Positions 59,000 to 64,000 of a stretch of 64,000 bases of DNA are shown one piece after another. The notes beneath the pieces are model-generated. The model saw nothing but the letters and a program-made list of their open reading frames with translations, had not been told where the DNA came from and did not search any database. Position 1 is the stretch's first letter, and the number at the start of each line of letters is the position of its first letter. This DNA comes from Holothuria scabra (lineage: Eukaryota; Echinodermata; Holothuroidea; Aspidochirotida; Holothuriidae), in NCBI GenBank assembly GCA_037179385.1, contig CM074193.1, positions 44,049,082-44,113,081 of the forward strand, given 5' to 3'. Position numbers and translations under genes: made by a program.

Positions 59000-59840
59000 G
59001 TTATTGTCTGTCAAATGAGATTTGACGTGTCTTTAAAAAGTTGAACTTCTAGAAAATTTAATATTATTTGAAAGATCACTACAGATATAGTTATTTAACA
59101 GCAGTTTCCAATGTTTAGAATTGTGCCTGGTAACTGAAAAGAGTGCATTATTCCTTGTGGGGTTTGGATGATGTGTGAAGAGTGAAGTGAAGAGTAGAAG
59201 TAATGCTAAGTACACCTACATATTTCCTACTAAAGAGGAGGCCTAGGTAGAGGCCTACCTCGGGCAAAATGAAATGTTAGTGGCAAGACAAAATGTTCTG
59301 CTATAGTCGAAAGGGAACGTAAAGCGTGTCCTGCAGGTGAAGTCGAGAGGTTACGTCCCGGTGGGGGTTCAAGGGTCAAAGCCCCGAAGGCTCTGAGATT
59401 CTAGCATATTTAAGTGAATATTATGTCTCAATAGGGGTATACTACTTATTTTTCGGTTAACCTAGATCCTAGTTGACCTAGTTAGGGGAGAGGGGAACTG
59501 TATGTGGGGCAACGTGCCACCGCCAGTGAACTGGGGGCCTGGAAATTAAAATTATGCTTCGGTGGACGTTTTGGGAGTGGAATCCTTTCTTCTTGTACAG
59601 TTGCATCTAAACAATTATCCTTACTGGACTGAATTTTTATGACGTAAATTTAAAAAAATAATAATCGAAGCTTATAAGTACATATGGCTTTCAAAACTGA
59701 ATTTGCCCTGCTGCATCATTCCCACGTGCCATTTTATCAGGTCCCCGTCCACTTCATACACCCGGTCCACCCCGTACTAAAGTTACCCCAACGCTCCATT
59801 TATCTCTGAATGCGGAATATTTATAGTATTTGTCCAATAC
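59000..59840. other. Unassigned stretch
   Basis: GGTGGGGGTTCAAGGGTCAA then AGCCCCG at 59361-59387 forms a small GGGG/CCCC stem and resembles repeat-derived sequence. No gene recognised. Confidence 0.35.
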
Positions 59841-59842
59841 AC

Positions 59843-60075
59843 TCTTAGAAGAGTGAAAGTTATAAGGTTGACTCTAAAAGAGCGAATATTACTCCCCAAA
59901 GAGCGAAGTTCCACTCTTGATGGAAAGCCTACAGGGAGGGACCACCCTTAAAACAGTGATCTCTAGAGCCACTTGTTGAAGAGTGAATTTTCGCTGTTTT
60001 GGAGTGATTTCAACTCTAATGGAGTGAATTGATACCTTTCACTCTATTAAAGAGTAGCTAAGTTCACTCTTTGTT
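59843..60075. repeat. GAGTGAA palindromic repeat, copy 6
   Basis: Starts CACTCTTAGAAGAGTGAA and ends AAGTTCACTCTTTG, so the outer edges are inverted. The inner arms carry TCTAAAAGAGCGAA and TTGGAGTGATTTCAACTC, around the shared centre AACAGTGATCTCTAGAG. Confidence 0.75.
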
Positions 60076-60084
60076 TTTACAGGG

Positions 60085-61985
60085 TTAGTTAAATTTTCTT
60101 GATTTCTTTAGCTTTTAGTGGGAAGGCATTTTTATTCAATCCAATCTACACACGGAGTGGAAACATGTCTCCCACAAAATTTGTATTCATTTAAGTTTGT
60201 TATCACATTTCAATATCGGATGACACTGCTGGTTAGACGTATGATTTGCTGCTAATAAATAATGCATAGAATTTTAGTGAGGGCCTGAAAGGGTACTTAT
60301 AGTACAAAGAACAAAATAAAAAATAACAAATGGAAAACTTAAGATAATATCAAGTTATTTCGGCGCTTTTATCCAGATGTATTTTTACTCTCAAGATCAA
60401 AGATATGATAATTTAGATAAACCTACGTGGGGTGGATTTCACCATTGCGATTCTAAATTTAACGAAGATGATTAAAGGAGGTAATATTAGCATTTTTATA
60501 TCATTCTGACTGAAGATCATGAATTGGATATGACTACTGAAGATTTAAGTTGTATAATTATCTCAGCGGGATGTAGCTTTTGAAATTATGCTTCCAACTG
60601 TGAAGACTTGAAAACAATGAAATGCAATTTAGGTAATTATATGCATTTATTTAATGCCCACACCGTGTTGGAAATGTAAGCTATGGTCAGAATAATTTTT
60701 ATTTTGTTGTTTTAACACTCATCAAAGCATTAAAAATGTTTTTTAATTTTGTTTTTGTTACATCATCATCAAAACATTATCTGCTTTGTTTTCTTTTGAA
60801 ATTAGAAATGGAAAATACCTTGAAGGTTACTTGGTTCTTGCATGGTAGGTTGCACAGAGTGGGCTTGTTTAATCAAGTCACCACATAACAATAAAATTGC
60901 TATCAAATATTGAAACAAGTTGCGGTAGCTAGCTTTCATGAGAAACAAACAAACAAAAATACAAAGACTATTATTTGAGAAAATATTATTGCACAATGTA
61001 GCATTATAGAACAAACTTATCTCCTATGGAGATGGAGTTGCACCGTTTGAATCCATTTCTCGTGTTCTGCGAGACTTATTTTTGAAATACTGCATTTGGG
61101 GTGCACTGTATAAAAATGCCGACTACTACTCTCCAACAGAAAACCTGCTACAAATCCCCGACATCCAAGTAACCTTCACTGAAACTTATTTTCCTGGCAT
61201 CCTGACCCCCTCCCCCTATTTCCCCAGTCATTTAAAATTAACCACTTAAATTCACTGACGGGACGTTTTAAAGCATCACATGCGCTTTCCTTTCTTTAAG
61301 TCGACGATGCTATATTTTCCACAGTAATGAAATACTACGCAGCTGTTCACGACCACAGACAATGAGGGAATTGAGGGGAAAATAATAGAGTTTGCGACAG
61401 ATTCCTAAATCATGATCAAAAGAAGGTCAGGCGCTAAGAAAAATAATAAAAATTTGAAATGACTTTGTAAAAACTAATTCTGCGTTGAAAACGTCAGTTC
61501 ATTTCAAATGTATCAAAGAGCGCTACTTCTTCAGAGCGCTTCGCGAGTATACCCTTTTGAATTTTTCTTCTGTTCCCAGGATTTCTTTCGAAACATTTCG
61601 TTTTTCATAACATCGTAGTACAACCCCTCTCATTCAATGGCCTTGAAAAGACCAGTGGACATTAGCGTATGAATGTTGGACGAAATTTGTTCCCGACCAC
61701 CGAATTCGACATAAGAAATAAGCATAGTAGCAGAGTGTTGGTTTGTACGTCCAAGAATACGAAAGGCAGATTGGAACGTAATCAGCAAAATCTTCTACTT
61801 CATAAAGAACACTTCAAATCAAATGTTTTCAATTGTCAGATAACACAGACAGACACGGATGCATGTTTTAGTGCATGTAGTACCCAAATCTTGTAGAAAA
61901 GGGGTTAAGTAGAGGTAATTTTCTGACCGTTTTGCAAATTGCCCTTTTAATGGACGTGAATATTTTATTTTGAACAAAAGCTTAA
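60085..61985. other. Unassigned stretch
   Basis: No repeat or gene recognised. Frames at 60802-61014 (-) and 61669-61896 (+) are unsupported. Confidence 0.35.
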
Positions 61986-61989
61986 ATGA

Positions 61990-62130
61990 TGATCCTTGAA
62001 AATTCCAGTTTCAGGACTTGGGAATGCAATTTCTGGCTGTCTGAGGTAGGTGATTTTCTTTTAAAAATCTGCTGTGCGCTCAGAGCCAATTGACTTTGTG
62101 GCGCTCCCCATAATAATCAGCCAGTTTGAG
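61990..62130. mobile_element. Diverged relative of the 4.4-kb hAT-like element
   Basis: GGGAATGCAATTTCTGGCTG then TCTGAGG, followed by GATTTTC, GTGCGCTC, GTGGCGCTCCCC and ATAATCAGCCAG, parallels 4605-4705 block by block. The terminal repeats were not found. Confidence 0.5.
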
Positions 62131-62194
62131 CTAAGTCATGTATGACCCTTGCGCAAATTTCTATACAAATTTTCAAAACCCTATATAGAAAATG

Positions 62195-62442
62195 ACGTGT
62201 TTGGTCTAGCGGTAGAGCACCTGCCCAACTCACGCGGAAGCCCCGAGTTCGATTTCCAGGCCGACTGAGTAATACCAACGACTTAAAAAAAATGGGACTT
62301 TCTGTCGTTGTGCGTGATGCATAAGCAATAGAGTATTAGGAAAAACAAGCCAGTGAGTCACAACTGGAAAAGGGGCCGTGGCCGGCTCGACTTGAACCAA
62401 TAGATTAGAAACTGGGCCGTAAAACTCCATCTTACTAACTAA
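62195..62442 (+). mobile_element. Complete tRNA-derived SINE (family S1) with 14-bp TSD
   Basis: The perfect direct repeat CTATATAGAAAATG flanks it (62181-62194 and 62443-62456). The tRNA-like head has an A box (TGGTCTAGCGG, 62202-62212) and a B box (GAGTTCGATTTCC, 62245-62257), the internal promoter for RNA polymerase III. The body contains GCGTGATGCATAAGCAATAG, GGCCGTGGCCGG and AACTGGGCCGTAAAAC, and the tail is CTTACTAACTAA. Three partial copies lie at 5482, 14148 and 37648. The intact duplication indicates a young insertion by LINE machinery. Confidence 0.9.
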
Positions 62443-62459
62443 CTATATAGAAAATGGCA

Positions 62460-64000
62460 ATTTGTCAACCATTTTTGCAAATTCTGGCAACGGATCATGT
62501 AGAAACAGCACATACATCTTTAGCAAGGTTTAGGTTCTAATACAACCTTTACTTCCTTCGGGTGTTTAAATTATGGGAAACTAAAAAGGTGTACACTCTG
62601 TAAAACTTGTGAATCAATTAAACACTCACTTTGTCCCTATATTTTTTAAACACGTGTAAACTTTTAAACATGTTTAGCTGCGAATGGTTTACCATAAAAC
62701 GCGTTTTAAAGCGTTTTGGATTAATATACTTGTGCCGACCACCCAGACGTGCCAACAAAGTCGACTGAGGCAAACGTGTTTAGAATAATGTTCATTCCTA
62801 AATATAAGTTTTTATAGTGTAGACGTCAAAACGTCTTTTCGAGAACATCTCTAAAACTCCTATGTGAACAAAATTTATTTCTGAACTTCACGTTATGTCT
62901 TTTCTAGTTCCCTTTTTTCTTGGAAACACTCGTTTTTCCCCGCCCCCTCCATTGGACCCTTCTAAAATACCTCAAATGAGACTTTTAGCAAGGGTACTCA
63001 TTTCTAAAACAATTAAAATTCATCATTGCCTTAGTAGGCCTATTGCCCGTTATATGCGTTAATAAAATAAGTATGTAGAAACGTAGTACCTTTATTATGT
63101 GAAAAGCCATTGCTACATCTTAAAGCAACTTAATCAAGTAAAATATTATTGGTTGTATTCTTGTATCGGCCTCTTAGTATGCACCAAACGAAGCTTTGAC
63201 GTTGAGAGACATAAGTGGGTAATTTTAGCGGGTACCCCTTTTATAGACAAAAAAATAATAAAAAAAAAAATAAGTGCTATATACATGATGATAACGATGG
63301 CTTGCTGTTACAGGATAAATGTTATTTTATTAACTGCTAAAGCAGTCGGTAGAATAGAATTTGTTCATATGATGTCACAGAGCGTAAAGTGCGCCCCCTT
63401 TGGAGGCAAAACAAATCAACGCCATCAATGCGGACAGCTGATTTGTCAACCCTTCAAATACGCGCATGGCCTGCTACAGGTGCAGGTCGAATTCTTATGC
63501 GTGTGGGCCATGTGTTCCATTGTTTTGCCCCCAAGGATGACGTAAGCGTTTTGTTAATGCACAAGGTCTTTGCGTATATTCTATTGAAACGTCGCTTTGC
63601 CCTTGACCATTTAATATGCAGTAGTACGATTCCTTCTCATCTGTGTTCAGTCCGTGTCCTCATCTGGTGAGAAATGTCACCGCCTGAAGCAAGACAAGAT
63701 AATACCGCATAATAATTCAAAAACCTATGAGACGTTATAGTCATGAAAACCAATATCTGTTGGTGGGAATTATTATTCTTTGAATCGTCTTGAACATTCA
63801 CCTTTACGCATCCGACGTAATATGTTTCAATATATTTTTCTTTAAGATTCTTGTGAAGATAATCTTCCTTGGTGTATAACCGACCTTCGGAGGTTGTACG
63901 TGACTTGGTACAAACAAGAGCGCACAATCAATGGAGAAGGCCTTCGTTAGCAAATTCACAAGAACGAAACGGTAAACATAAGTTGTTTTAGTTTTAACAA
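62460..64000. other. Unassigned stretch to window end
   Basis: At 63396-63540 a GC-richer segment has inverted ends (CCTTTGGAGGCAAAACAA and, on the complement, CCTTGGGGGCAAAACAA) and may be another small MITE. Overlapping frames at 63099-63670 (+) and 63637-63927 (-) cross it without recognisable motifs. Confidence 0.4.

Noticed and set aside
62195..62270. Functional tRNA gene
   Set aside because: A and B boxes are present but the anticodon and acceptor stems do not pair well, and the sequence is the head of a SINE with its own duplication.

Overview
The window is animal nuclear DNA. It is AT-rich, has no operons or Shine-Dalgarno-led genes, carries splice-like signals, and is crowded with dispersed repeats, short non-autonomous DNA transposons (MITEs), tRNA-derived SINEs and broken LINEs. 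The mixture of jockey/CR1-type LINEs, PIF/Harbinger, hAT and TTAA-target MITEs fits a marine invertebrate, perhaps an echinoderm such as a sea cucumber. That assignment is inference. No bacterial, phage or CRISPR feature is present.

Only one open frame is long enough to be a confident host gene: a 345-codon ORF at 13084-14121 (+). It encodes a probable membrane protein of unknown family with three hydrophobic segments and a Tyr-rich stretch before the last one. A possible untranslated 5' exon ends at a good splice donor at 12140. Four further short pieces look like exons of unidentified plus-strand genes. The best are 52230-52347 (acceptor, 38 codons, stop, nearby AATAAA) and 25771-25905 (strong acceptor, 44 codons); 26129-26257, 28998-29042 and 47749-47858 are weaker. 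They are not assembled into a gene here.

Layout. 1-330: decayed LINE 3' end (+). 1.6-5.6 kb: MITEs of three families, one of them (4240-4864) split by a 320-bp hAT-like element. 5.5-7.8 kb: a nest in which a SINE piece abuts a minus-strand LINE, and a broken hAT transposase remnant sits between two consecutive parts of that LINE's reverse transcriptase. 7.8-18.7 kb: mostly unique DNA with the 13-14 kb gene. 21.2-21.7 kb: a fold-back repeat between two long TA microsatellites. 22-36 kb: scattered MITEs, a pyrimidine tract and candidate exons. 36.4-41.3 kb: a GGCCCAGCTGG-rich MITE, a SINE, an internally deleted PIF/Harbinger element that keeps the start of its transposase, and a TTAA MITE. 42.7-60.1 kb: two copies of a long-TIR MITE, most of the six copies of a GAGTGAA palindromic repeat, and two clean hAT MITEs with 8-bp duplications. 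62.2 kb: a complete SINE with a perfect 14-bp target-site duplication.

The genes do not form a visible pathway. What the window mainly records is layered transposition. I found no new multi-gene system; the points most worth checking are the unknown membrane protein, the nested insertions, and the MITE families with shared ends or built-in CRE-like sites.
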